Positions 11,743 to 25,761 of a stretch of DNA of 64,000 nt are shown here, piece after piece. The notes under the pieces were generated by a model. The model was given only the letters and a program-made list of their open reading frames with translations. It searched no databases and had not been told where the DNA came from. The position numbers and the translations under genes are program-made. Every line of letters starts with the position of its first letter. The first letter of the stretch is position 1. Where the stretch lies: the NCBI GenBank assembly GCA_029255685.2, contig CM055320.2:43497910-43561909 (forward strand), read 5' to 3'. Origin of the DNA: Silene conica (taxonomy: Eukaryota > Streptophyta > Magnoliopsida > Caryophyllales > Caryophyllaceae).

Positions 11743-12527
11743 GTTTACTCACAAAATGTTTAATTTCTTATTTTGTGAATCTTCGACCTTAATTTGTGAA
11801 CTCGGGACCTTATTTCGTGAAACTTAGACTTAAAATGTTTGTTTGCTCACAAAATGGATAATTTCTTATTTCGTGAATTTCGGACCTTAATTTGTGAAAC
11901 CAGAACCTTATTTCGTGAAATTTGGAATTAAAATGTTTGTTCAATCACGAAATGTTTAATTTCTTATTTTGTGAATCTTGGACCTTAATTTGTGAAACCG
12001 GGACTTTATTTCGTGAAACTTGGACTTAAAATGTTTGTTCACTTACGAAATGTTTAATTTCTTATTTTGTGAATCTTGGACATTAATTTGTGAAATCGAG
12101 ACCTTATTTCGTGAAACTTAGACTTAAAATGTTTGTTTGCTCACAGAATGGATAATTTCTTATTTCGTGAATTTCGGACCTTAATTTGTGAAACCGAAAC
12201 CTTATTTCGTGAAACTTGTATTTAAAATGTTTGTTTACTCACGAAATATATAATTTCTAATTTCGCGAATCAAGGACCTTAATTTGTGAAACCGAAACCT
12301 TATTTCGTGAAACTTTGAATTAAAATGTTTGTTCACTCACAAAATGTTTAATTTCTTATTTCGTGAATCTTGGACCTTAATTCGTGAAACCGGGACCTTA
12401 TTTCGTGAAACTTGGACTTAAAATATTTGTTTACTCACAAAATGTTTAATTTCTTATTTTGTGAATCTTCGACCTTAATTTGTGAACTCGGGACCTTATT
12501 TCGTGAAACTTAGACTTAAAATGTTTG

Positions 12528-15500
12528 TTTGCTCACAAAATGGATAATTTCTTATTTCGTGAATTTCGGACCTTAATTTGTGAAAACAGAACCTTATTTC
12601 GTAAAATTTGGAATTAAAATGTTTGTTCAATCACGAAATGTTTAATTTCTTATTTTGTGGATCTTGGACCTTAATTTGTGAAACCGGAACTTTATTTCGT
12701 GAAACTTGGACTAAAAATGTTTGTTCACTCACGAAATGTTTAATTTCTTATTTCGTGAATCTTGGACCTTAATTTGTGAAATCGAGACCTTATTTCGTGA
12801 AACTTAGACTTAAAATGTTTGTTTGCTCACAAAATGGATAATTTCTTATTTCGTGAATTTCGGACCTTAATTTGTGAAACCGAAACCTTATTTCGTGAAA
12901 CTTGTATATAAAATGTTTGTTTACTCACGAAATATATAATTTCTTATTTCGCGAATCAAGGACCTTAATTTGTGAAACCGAAACCTTATTTCGTGAAACT
13001 TTGAATTAAAATGTTTGTTCACTCACAAAATGTTTAATTTCTTATTTCGTGAATCTTGGACCTTAATTCGTGAAACCGGGACATTATTTCGTGAAACTTG
13101 GACTTAAAATATTTGTTTACTCACAAAATGTTTAATTTCTTATTTTGTGAATCTTCGACCTTAATTTGTGAACTCGGGACCTTATTTCGTGAAACTTAGA
13201 CTTAAAATGTTTGTTTGCTCACAAAATGGATAATTTCTTATTTCGTGAATTTCGGACCTTAATTTGTGAAACCAGAACCTTATTTCGTGAAATTTGGAAT
13301 TAAAATGTTTGTTCAATCACGAAATGTTTAATTTCTTATTTTGTGAATCTTGGACATTAATTTGTGAAACCGGAACTTTATTTCGTGAAACTTGGACTTA
13401 AAATGTTTGTTCACTCACGAAATGTTTAATTTCTTATTTCGTGAATCTTGGACCTTAATTTGTGAAATCGAGACCTTATTTCGTGAAACTTAGACTTAAA
13501 ATGTTTGTTTGCTCACAAAATGGATAATTTCTTATTTCGTGAATTTCGGACCTTAATTTGTGAAACCGAAACCTTATTTCGTGAAACTTGTATATAAAAT
13601 GTTTGTTTACTCACGAAATATATAATTTCTTATTTCGCGAATCAAGGACCTTAATTTGTGAAACCGAAACCTTATTTCGTGAAACTTTGAATTAAAATGT
13701 TTGTTCACTCACAAAATGTTTAATTTCTTATTTCGTGAATCTTGGACCTTAATTCGTGAAACCGGGACCTTATTTCGTGAAACTTGGACTTAAAATATTT
13801 GTTTACTCACAAAATGTTTAATATCTTATTTTGTGAATCTTCGACCTTAATTTGTGAACTCGGGACCTTATTTCGTGAAACTTAGACTTAAAATGTTTGT
13901 TTGCTCACAAAATGGATAATTTCTTATTTCGTGAATTTCGGACCTTAATTTGTGAAACCGAAACCTTATTTCGCGAAACTTGTATTTAAAATGTTTGTTT
14001 ACTCACGAAATATATAATTTCTTATTTCGCGAATCAAGGACCTTAATTTGTGAAACCGAAACCTTATTTCGTGAAACTTTGAATTAAAATGTTTGTTCAC
14101 TCACAAAATGTTTAAATTCTTATTTCGTGAATCTTGGACCTTAATTCGTGAAACCGGGACCTTATTTCGTGAAACTTGGACTTAAATAATTTGTTTACTC
14201 ACAAAATGTTTAATTTCTTATTTTGTGAATCTTCGACCTTAATTTGTGAACTCGGGACCTTATTTCATGAAACTTAGACTTAAAATGTTTGTTTGCTCAC
14301 AAAATGGATAATTTCTTATTTCGTGAATTTCGGACCTTAATTTGTGAAACCGAAACCTTATTTCGTGAAACTTTGAATTAAAATGTTTGTTCACTCACAA
14401 AATGTTTAAATTCTTATTTCGCGAATCAAGGACCTTAATTTGTGAAACCGAAACCTTATTTCGTGAAACTTTGAATTAAAATATTTGTTCACTCACAAAA
14501 TGTTTAATTTCTTATTTCGTGAATCTTGGACCTTAATTCGTGAAACCGGGACCTTATTTCGTGAAACTTGGAATTAAAATATTTGTTTGCTCACAAAATG
14601 GATAATTTCTTATTTCGTGAATTTCGGACCTTAATTTGTGAAACCAGAATCTTATTTCGTGAAATTTGGAATTAAAATGTTTGTTCAATCACGAAATGTT
14701 TAATTTCTTATTTTGTGGATCTTGGACCTTAATTTGTGAAATCGAAACATTATTTCGTGAAACTTAGACTTAAAATGTTTGTTTGCTGACAAAATGGATA
14801 ATTTCTTATTTCGTGAATTTCGGACCTTAATTTGTGAACTCGGGACCTTAGTTCGTGAAACTTGTATTTAAAATGTTTGTTTACTCACGAAATATATAAT
14901 TTCTTATTTCGCGAATCAAGGACCTTAATTTGTGAAAACCGAAACCTTATTTCGTGAAACTTTGACTTAAAATGTTTGTTCACTCACAAAATGTTTAATT
15001 TCTTAATTATTTCGTGAATCTTGGACCTTAATTCGTGAAACCGGGGCCTTATTTCGTGAAACTTGGACTTAAAATATTTGTTTACTCACAAAATGTTTAA
15101 TTTCTTATTTTGTGAATCTTCGACCTTAATTTTTGAACTCGGGACCTTATTTCGTGAAACTTAGACTTAAAATGTTTGTTTGCTCACAAATGGATAATTT
15201 CTTATTTCGTGAATTTCGGACCTTAATTTGTGAAACCAGAACCTTATTTCGTAAAATTTGGAATTAAAATGTTTGTTCAATCACGAAATGTTTAATTTCT
15301 TATTTTGTGGATCTTGGACCTTAATTTGTGAAACCGGAACTTTATTTCGTGAAACTTGGACTTAAAATGTTTGTTCACTCACGAAATGTTTAATTTCTTA
15401 TTTCGTGAATCTTGGACCTTAGTTTGGGAAATCGAGACCTTATTTCGTGAAACTTAGACTTTAAATGTTTATTTGCTCACAAAATGGATAATTTCTTATT

Positions 15501-17824
15501 TCGTGAATTTCGGACCTTAATTTGTGAAACCGAAACCTTATTTCGTGAAACTTGTATATAAAATGTTTGTTTACTCACGAAATATATAATTTCTTATTTC
15601 GCGAATCAAGGACCTTAATTTGTGAAACCGAAACCTTATTTCGTGAAACTTTGAATTAAAATGTTTGTTCACTCACAAAATGTTTAATTTCTTATTTCGT
15701 GAATCTTGGACCTTAATTCGTGAAACCGGGACATTATTTCGTGAAACTTGGACTTAAAATATTTGTTTACTCACAAAATGTTTAATTTCTTATTTTGTGA
15801 ATCTTCGACCTTAATTTGTGAACTCGGGACCTTATTTCGTGAAACTTAGACTTAAAATGTTTGTTTGCTCACAAAATGGATAATTTCTTATTTCGTGAAT
15901 TTCGGACCTTAATTTGTGAAACCAGAACCTTATTTCGTGAAATTTGGAATTAAAATGTTTGTTCAATCACGAAATGTTTAATTTCTTATTTTGTGAATCT
16001 TGGACATTAATTTGTGAAACCGGAACTTTATTTCGTGAAACTTGGACTTAAAATGTTTGTTCACTCACGAAATGTTTAATTTCTTATCTCGTGAATCTTG
16101 GACCTTAATTTGTGAAATCGAGACCTTATTTCGTGAAACTTAGACTTAAAATGTTTGTTTGCTCACAAAATGGATAATTTCTTATTTCGTGAATTTCGGA
16201 CCTTAATTTGTGAAACCGAAACCTTATTTCGTGAAACTTGTATATAAAATGTTTGTTTACTCACGAAATATATAATTTCTTATTTCGCGAATCAAGGACC
16301 TTAATTTGTGAAACCGAAACCTTATTTCGTGAAACTTTGAATTAAAATGTTTGTTCACTCACAAAATGTTTAATTTCTTATTTCGTGAATCTTGGACCTT
16401 AATTCGTGAAACCGGGACCTTATTTCGTGAAACTTGGACTTAAAATATTTGTTTACTCACAAAATGTTTAATATCTTATTTTGTGAATCTTCGACCTTAA
16501 TTTGTGAACTCGGGACCTTATTTCGTGAAACTTAGACTTAAAATGTTTGTTTGCTCACAAAATGGATAATTTCTTATTTCGTGAATTTCGGACCTTAATT
16601 TGTGAAACCGAAACCTTATTTCGCGAAACTTGTATTTAAAATGTTTGTTTACTCACGAAATATATAATTTCTTATTTCGCGAATCAAGGACCTTAATTTG
16701 TGAAACCGAAACCTTATTTCGTGAAACTTTGAATTAAAATGTTTGTTCACTCACAAAATGTTTAAATTCTTATTTCGTGAATCTTGGACCTTAATTCGTG
16801 AAACCGGGACCTTATTTCGTGAAACTTGGACTTAAATAATTTGTTTACTCACAAAATGTTTAATTTCTTATTTTGTGAATCTTCGACCTTAATTTGTGAA
16901 CTCGGGACCTTATTTCATGAAACTTAGACTTAAAATGTTTGTTTGCTCACAAAATGGATAATTTCTTATTTCGTGAATTTCGGACCTTAATTTGTGAAAC
17001 CGAAACCTTATTTCGTGAAACTTTGAATTAAAATGTTTGTTCACTCACAAAATGTTTAAATTCTTATTTCGCGAATCAAGGACCTTAATTTGTGAAACCG
17101 AAACCTTATTTCGTGAAACTTTGAATTAAAATATTTGTTCACTCACAAAATGTTTAATTTCTTATTTCGTGAATCTTGGACCTTAATTCGTGAAACCGGG
17201 ACCTTATTTCGTGAAACTTGGAATTAAAATATTTGTTTGCTCACAAAATGGATAATTTCTTATTTCGTGAATTTCGGACCTTAATTTGTGAAACCAGAAT
17301 CTTATTTCGGGAAATTTGGAATTAAAATGTTTGTTCAATCACGAAATGTTTAATTTCTTATTTTGTGGATCTTGGACCTTAATTTGTGAAATCGAAACAT
17401 TATTTCGTGAAACTTAGACTTAAAATGTTTGTTTGCTGACAAAATGGATAATTTTTTATTTCGTGAATTTCGGACCTTAATTTGTGAACTCGGGACCTTA
17501 TTTCGTGAAACTTGTATTTAAAATGTTTGTTTACTCACGAAATATATAATTTCTTATTTCGCGAATCAAGGACCTTAATTTGTGAAAACCGAAACCTTAT
17601 TTCGTGAAACTTTGACTTAAAATGTTTGTTCACTCACAAAATGTTTAATTTCTTATTTCGTGAATCTTGGACCTTAATTCGTGAAACCGGGACATTATTT
17701 CGTGAAACTTGGACTTAAAATATTTGTTTACTCACAAAATGTTTAATTTCTTATTTTGTGAATCTTCGACCTTAATTTTTGAACTCGGGACCTTATTTCG
17801 TGAAACTTAGACTTAAAATGTTTG
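12528..17824. repeat. Tandem duplication of a ~2.65-kb rearranged HOR block
   Basis: Copy 1 (12528-15178) and copy 2 (15179-17824) share rare private variants at an offset of 2,650 bp: CGGGACATTATT (13078, 15728), AATATCTTATT (13820, 16470), TTTCGCGAAAC, ACTTAAATAATTTG (14180, 16830), TTTCATGAAAC and GCTGACAAAATGG (14785, 17435). The offset falls to 2,646 after the 4-bp insertion at about 15006, which only copy 1 has. The whole irregular block therefore duplicated as a unit after its internal rearrangement. Confidence 0.85.
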
Positions 17825-20800
17825 TTTGCTCACAAATGGATAATTTCTTATTTCGTGAATTTCAGACCTTAATTTGTGAAACCAGAACCTTATTTCGTAA
17901 AATTTGGAATTAAAATGTTTGTTCAATCACGAAATGTTTAATTTCTTATTTTGTGGATCTTGGACCTTAATTTGTGAAACCGGAACTTTATTTCGTGAAA
18001 CTTGGACTTAAAATGTTTGTTCAGTCACGAAATGTTTAATTTCTTATTTCGTGAATCTTGGACCTTAATTTGGGAAATCGAGACCTTATTTCGTGAAACT
18101 TAGACTTTAAATGTTTGTTTGCTCACAAAATGGATAATTTCTTATTTCGTGAATTTCGGACCTTAATTTGTGAAACCGAAACCTTATTTCGTGAAACTTG
18201 TATTTAAAATGTTTGTTTACTCACGAAATATATAATTTCTTATTTCGCGAATCAAGGACCTTAATTTGTGAAACCGAAACCTTATTTCGTGAAACTTTGA
18301 ATTAAAATGTTTGTTCACTCACAAAATGTTTAATTTCTTATTTCGTGAATCTTGGACCTTAATTCGTGAAACCGGGACTTTATTTCGTGAAACTTGGACT
18401 TAAAATATTTGTTTACTCACAAAATGTTTAATTTCTTATTTTGTGAATCTTCGACCTTAATTTGTGAACTCGGGACCTTATTTCGTGAAACTTAGACTTA
18501 AAATGTTTGTTTGCTAACAAAATGGATAATTTCTTATTTCGTGAATTTCGGACCGTAATTTGTGAAACCAGAACCTTATTTCGTAAAATTTGGAATTAAA
18601 ATGTTTGTTCAATCACGAAATGTTTAATTTCTTATTTTGTGGATCTTGGACCTTAATTTGTGAAACCGGAACTTTATTTCGTGAAACTTCGACTTAAAAT
18701 GTTTGTTCACTCACGAAATGTTCAATTTCTTATTTCGTGAATCTTGGACCTTAATTTGTGAAATCGAGACCTTATTTCGTGAAACTTAGACTTTAAATGT
18801 TTGTTTGCTCACAAAATGGATAATTTCTTATTTCGTGAATTTCGGACCTTAATTTGTGAAACCGAAACCTTATTTCGTGAAACTTGTATTTAAAATGTTT
18901 GTTTACTCACGAAATATATAATTTCTTATTTCGCGAATCAAGGACCTTTATTTGTGAAACCGAAACCTTATTTCGTGAAACTTTGAATTAAAATGTTTGT
19001 TCACTCACAAAATGTTTAATTTCTTATTTCGTGAATCTTGGACCTTAATTCGTGAAACCGGGACTTTATTTCGTGAAACTTGGACTTAAAATATTTGTTT
19101 ACTCACAAAATGTTTAATTTCTTATTTTGTGAATCTTCGACCTTAATTTGTGAACTCGGGACCTTATTTCGTGAAACTTAGACTTAAAATGTTTGTTTGC
19201 TCACAAAATGGATAATTTCTTATTTCGTGAATTTCGGACCGTAATTTGTGAAACCAGAACCTTATTTCGTAAAATTTGGAATTAAAATGTTTGTTCAATC
19301 ACGAAATGTTTAATTTCTTATTTTGTGGATCTTGGACCTTAATTTGTGAAACCGGAACTTTATTTCGTGAAACTTGGACTAAAAATGTTTGTTCACTCAC
19401 GAAATGTTTAATTTCTTATTTCGTGAATCTTGGACCTTAATTTGTGAAATCGAGACCTTATTTCGTGAAAGTTAGACTTAAAATGTTTGTTTGCTCACAA
19501 AATGGATAATTTCTTATTTCGTGAATTTCGGACCTTAATTTGTGAAACCGAAACCTTATTTCGTGAAACTTGTATTTAAAATGTTTGTTTACTCACGAAA
19601 TATATAATTTCTTATTTCGCGAATCAAGGACCTTAATTTGTGAAACCGAAACCTTATTTCGTGAAACTTTGAATTAAAATGTTTGTTCACTTACAAAATG
19701 TTTAATTTCTTATTTCGTGAATCTTGGACCTTAATTCGTGAAACCGAGACCTTATTTCGTGAAATTTGGAATTAAAATATTTGTTTACTCACAAAATGTT
19801 TAATTTCTTATTTTGTGAATCTTCGACCTTAATTTGTGAACTCGGGACCTTATTTCGTGAAACTTAGACTTAAAATGTTTGTTTGCTCACAAAATGGATA
19901 ATTTCTTATTTCGTGAATTTCGGACCTTAATTTGTGAAACCAGAACCTTATTTCGTGAAATTTGGAATTAAAATGTTTGTTCAATCACGAAATGTTTAAT
20001 TTCTTATTTTGTGAATCTTGGACCTTAATTTGTGAAACCGGAACTTTATTTCGTGAAACTTGGACTTAAAATGTTTGTTCACTCACGAAATGTTTAATTT
20101 CTTATTTCGTGAATCTTGGACCTTAATTTGTGAAATCGAGACCTTATTTCGTGAAAGTTAGACTTAAAATGTTTGTTTGCTCACAAAATGGATAATTTCT
20201 TATTTCGTGAATTTCGGACCTTAATTTGTGAAACCGAAACCTTATTTCGTGAAACTTGTATTTAAAATGTTTGTTTACTCACGAAATATATAATTTCTTA
20301 TTTCGCGAATCAAGGACCTTAATTTGTGAAACCGAAACCTTATTTCGTGAAACTTTGAATTAAAATGTTTGTTCACTTACAAAATGTTTAATTTCTTATT
20401 TCGTGAATCTTGGACCTTAATTCGTGAAACCGAGACCTTATTTCGTGAAATTTGGAATTAAAATATTTGTTTACTCACAAAATGTTTAATTTCTTATTTT
20501 GTGAATCTTCGACCTTAATTTGTGAACTCGGGACCTTATTTCGTGAAACTTAGACTTAAAATGTTTGTTTGCTCACAAAATGGATAATTTCTTATTTCGT
20601 GAATTTCGGACCGTAATTTGTGAAACCAGAACCTTATTTCGTAAAATTTGGAATTAAAATGTTTGTTCAATCACGAAATGTTTAATTTCTTATTTTGTGG
20701 ATCTTGGACCTTAATTTGTGAAACCGGAACTTTATTTCGTGAAACTTGGACTAAAAATGTTTGTTCACTCACGAAATGTTTAATTTCTTATTTCGTGAAT

Positions 20801-22331
20801 CTTGGACCTTAATTTGTGAAATCGAGACCTTATTTCGTGAAAGTTAGACTTAAAATGTTTGTTTGCTCACAAAATGGATAATTTCTTATTTCGTGAATTT
20901 CGGACATTAATTTGTGAAACCGAAACCTTATTTCGTGAAACTTGTATTTAAAATGTTTGTTTACTCACGAAATATATAATTTCTTATTTCGCGAATCAAG
21001 GACCTTAATTTGTGAAACCGAAACCTTATTTCGTGAAACTTTGAATTAAAATGTTTGTTCACTTACAAAATGTTTAATTTCTTATTTCGTGAATCTTGGA
21101 CCTTAATTCGTGAAACCGAGACCTTATTTCGTGAAATTTGGAATTAAAATATTTGTTTACTCACAAAATGTTTAATTTCTTATTTTGTGAATCTTCGAGC
21201 TTAATTTGTGAACTCGGGACCTTATTTCGTGAAACTTAGACTTAAAATGTTTGTTTGCTCACAAAATGGATAATTTCTTATTTCGTGAATTTCGGACATT
21301 AATTTGTGAAACCAGAACCTTATTTCGTGAAATTTGGAATTAAAATGTTTGTTCAATCACGAAATGTTTAATTTCTTATTTTGTGAATCTTGGACCTTAA
21401 TTTGTGAAACCGGAACTTTATTTCGTGAAACTTGGACTTAAAATGTTTGTTCACTCACGAAATGTTTAATTTCTTATTTCGTGAATCTTGGACCTTAATT
21501 TGTAAAATCGAGACCTTATTTCGTGAAACTTAGACTTAAAATGTTTGTTTGCTCACAAAATGGATAATTTCTTATTTCGTGAATTTCGGACCTTAATTTG
21601 TGAAACCGAAACCTTATTTCGTGAAACTTGTATATAAAATGTTTGTTTACTCACGAAATATATAATTTCTTATTTCGCGAATCAAGGACCTTAATTTGTG
21701 AAACCGAAACCTTATTTCGTGAAACTTTGAATTAAAATGTTTGTTCACTCACAAAATGTTTAATTTCTTATTTCGTGAATCTTGGACCTTAATTCGTGAA
21801 ACCGGGACTTTATTTCGTGAAACTTGGACTTAAAATGTTTGTTCACTCACGAAATGTTTAATTTCTTATTTCGTGAATCTTGGACCTTAATTTGTGAAAT
21901 CGAGACCTTATTTCGTGAAACTTAGACTTAAAATGTTCGTTTGCTCACAAAATGGATAATTTCTTATTTCGTGAATTTCGGACCTTAATTTGTGAAACCG
22001 AAACCTTATTTCGTGAAACTTGTATATAAAATGTTTGTTTACTCACGAAATATATAATTTCTTATTTCGCGAATCAAGGACCTTAATTTGTGAAACCGAA
22101 ACCTTATTTCGTGAAACTTTGAATTAAAATGTTTGTTCACTCACAAAATATTTAATTTCTTATTTCGTGAATCTTGGACCTTAATTCGTGAAACCGGGAC
22201 CTTATTTCGTGAAACTTGGACTTAAAATATTTGTTTACTCACAAAATGTTTAATTTCTTATTTTGTGAATCTTCGACCTTAATTTGTGAACTCGGGACCT
22301 TATTTCGTGAAACTTAGACTTAAAATGTTTG

Positions 22332-25300
22332 TTTGCTCACAAAATGGATAATTTCTTATTTCGTGAATTTCGGACCTTAATTTGTGAAACCAGAACCTTA
22401 TTTCGTGAAATTTGGAATTAAAATGTTTGTTCAATCACGAAATGTTTAATTTCTTATTTTGTGAATCTTGGACCTTAATTTGTGAAACCGGAACTTTATT
22501 TCGTGAAACTTGGACTTAAAATGTTTGTTCACTCACGAAATGTTTAATTTCTTATTTCGTGAATCTTGGACCTTAATTTGTGAAATCGAGACCTTATTTC
22601 GTGAAACTTAGACTTAAAATGTTCGTTTGCTCACAAAATGGATAATTTCTTATTTCGTGAATTTCGGACCTTAATTTGTGAAACCGAAACCTTATTTCGT
22701 GAAACTTGTATATAAAATGTTTGTTTACTCACGAAATATATAATTTCTTATTTCGCGAATCAAGGACCTTAATTTGTGAAACCGAAACCTTATTTCGTGA
22801 AACTTTGAATTAAAATGTTTGTTCACTCACAAAATATTTAATTTCTTATTTCGTGAATCTTGGACCTTAATTCGTGAAACCGGGACCTTATTTCGTGAAA
22901 CTTGGACTTAAAATATTTGTTTACTCACAAAATGTTTAATTTCTTATTTTGTGAATCTTCGACCTTAATTTGTGAACTCGGGACCTTATTTCGTGAAACT
23001 TAGACTTAAAATGTTTGTTTGCTCACAAAATGGATAATTTCTTATTTCGTGAATTTCGGACCTTAATTTGTGAAACCAGAACCTTATTTCGTGAAATTTG
23101 GAATTAAAATGTTTGTTCAATCACGAAATGTTTAATTTCTTATTTTGTGAATCTTGGACCTTAATTTGTGAAACCGGAACTTTATTTCGTGAAACTTGGA
23201 CTTAAAATGTTTGTTCACTCACGAAATGTTTAATTTCTTATTTCGTGAATCTTGGACCTTAATTTGTGAAATCGAGACCTTATTTCGTGAAAGTTAGACT
23301 TAAAATGTTTGTTTGCTCACAAAATGGATAATTTCATATTTCGTGAATTTCGGACCTTAATTTGTGAAACCGAAACCTTATTTCGTGAAACTTGTATTTA
23401 AAATGTTTGTTTACTCACGAAATATATAATTTCTTATTTCGCGAATCAAGGACCTTAATTTGTGAAACCGAAACCTTATTTCGTGAAACTTTGAATTAAA
23501 ATGTTTGTTCACTTACAAAATGTTTAATTTCTTATTTCGTGAATCTTGGACCTTAATTCGTGAAACCGAGACCTTATTTCGTGAAATTTGGAATTAAAAT
23601 ATTTGTTTACTCACAAAATGTTTAATTTCTTATTTTGTGAATCTTCGACCTTAATTTGTGAACTCGGGACCTTATTTCGTGAAACTTAGACTTAAAATGT
23701 TTGTTTGCTCACAAAATGGATAATTTCTTATTTCGTGAATTTCGGACCTTAATTTGTGAAACCAGAACCTTATTTCGTGAAATTTGGAATTAAAATGTTT
23801 GTTCAATCACGAAATGTTTAATTTCTTATTTTGTGAATCTTGGACCTTAATTTGTGAAACCGGAACTTTATTTCGTGAAACTTGGACTTAAAATGTTTGT
23901 TCACTCACGAAATGTTTAATTTCTTATTTCGTGAATCTTGGACCTTAATTTGTGAAATCGAGACCTTATTTCGTGAAACTTAGACTTAAAATGTTCGTTT
24001 GCTCACAAAATGGATAATTTCTTATTTCGTGAATTTCGGACCTTAATTTGTGAAACCGAAACCTTATTTCGTGAAACTTGTATATAAAATGTTTGTTTAC
24101 TCACGAAATATATAATTTCTTATTTCGCGAATCAAGGACCTTAATTTGTGAAACCGAAACCTTATTTCGTGAAACTTTGAATTAAAATGTTTGTTCACTC
24201 ACAAAATATTTAATTTCTTATTTCGTGAATCTTGGACCTTAATTCGTGAAACCGGGACCTTATTTCGTGAAACTTGGACTTAAAATATTTGTTTACTCAC
24301 AAAATGTTTAATTTCTTATTTTGTGAATCTTCGACCTTAATTTGTGAACTCGGGACCTTATTTCGTGAAACTTAGACTTAAAATGTTTGTTTGCTCACAA
24401 AATGGATAATTTCTTATTTCGTGAATTTCGGACCTTAATTTGTGAAACCAGAACCTTATTTCGTGAAATTTGGAATTAAAATGTTTGTTCAATCACGAAA
24501 TGTTTAATTTCTTATTTTGTGAATCTTGGACCTTAATTTGTGAAACCGGAACTTTATTTCGTGAAACTTGGACTTAAAATGTTTGTTCACTCACGAAATG
24601 TTTAATTTCTTATTTCGTGAATCTTGGACCTTAATTTGTGAAATCGAGACCTTATTTCGTGAAAGTTAGACTTAAAATGTTTGTTTGCTCACAAAATGGA
24701 TAATTTCATATTTCGTGAATTTCGGACCTTAATTTGTGAAACCGAAACCTTATTTCGTGAAACTTGTATTTAAAATGTTTGTTTACTCACGAAATATATA
24801 ATTTCTTATTTCGCGAATCAAGGACCTTAATTTGTGAAACCGAAACCTTATTTCGTGAAACTTTGAATTAAAATGTTTGTTCACTTACAAAATGTTTAAT
24901 TTCTTATTTCGTGAATCTTGGACCTTAATTCGTGAAACCGAGACCTTATTTCGTGAAATTTGGAATTAAAATATTTGTTTACTCACAAAATGTTTAATTT
25001 CTTATTTTGTGAATCTTCGACCTTAATTTGTGAACTCGGGACCTTATTTCGTGAAACTTAGACTTAAAATGTTTGTTTGCTCACAAAATGGATAATTTCT
25101 TATTTCGTGAATTTCGGACCTTAATTTGTGAAACCAGAACCTTATTTCGTGAAATTTGGAATTAAAATGTTTGTTCAATCACGAAATGTTTAATTTCTTA
25201 TTTTGTGAATCTTGGACCTTAATTTGTGAAACCGGAACTTTATTTCGTGAAACTTGGACTTAAAATGTTTGTTCACTCACGAAATGTTTAATTTCTTATT

Positions 25301-25761
25301 TCGTGAATCTTGGACCTTAATTTGTGAAATCGAGACCTTATTTCGTGAAACTTAGACTTAAAATGTTCGTTTGCTCACAAAATGGATAATTTCTTATTTC
25401 GTGAATTTCGGACCTTAATTTGTGAAACCGAAACCTTATTTCGTGAAACTTGTATATAAAATGTTTGTTTACTCACGAAATATATAATTTCTTATTTCGC
25501 GAATCAAGGACCTTAATTTGTGAAACCGAAACCTTATTTCGTGAAACTTTGAATTAAAATGTTTGTTCACTCACAAAATATTTAATTTCTTATTTCGTGA
25601 ATCTTGGACCTTAATTCGTGAAACCGGGACCTTATTTCGTGAAACTTGGACTTAAAATATTTGTTTACTCACAAAATGTTTAATTTCTTATTTTGTGAAT
25701 CTTCGACCTTAATTTGTGAACTCGGGACCTTATTTCGTGAAACTTAGACTTAAAATGTTTG
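22332..25761. repeat. 1,372-bp (14-monomer) super-repeat, X-Y-X-Y-X
   Basis: Two variant 686-bp HORs alternate. X carries ATGTTCGTTTGCTC (GTTCG at 22621, 23993, 25365, exactly 1,372 apart). Y carries GAAAGTTAGAC, TAATTTCATATTTCG (23331, 24703) and CACTTACAAAATG. Copies look identical by eye, which suggests a recent dimer-level amplification. Confidence 0.85.

Noticed and set aside
7195..11827. Plus-strand short frames across the LINE
   Set aside because: They are antisense shadows of ORF1 and ORF2, with no independent protein features.
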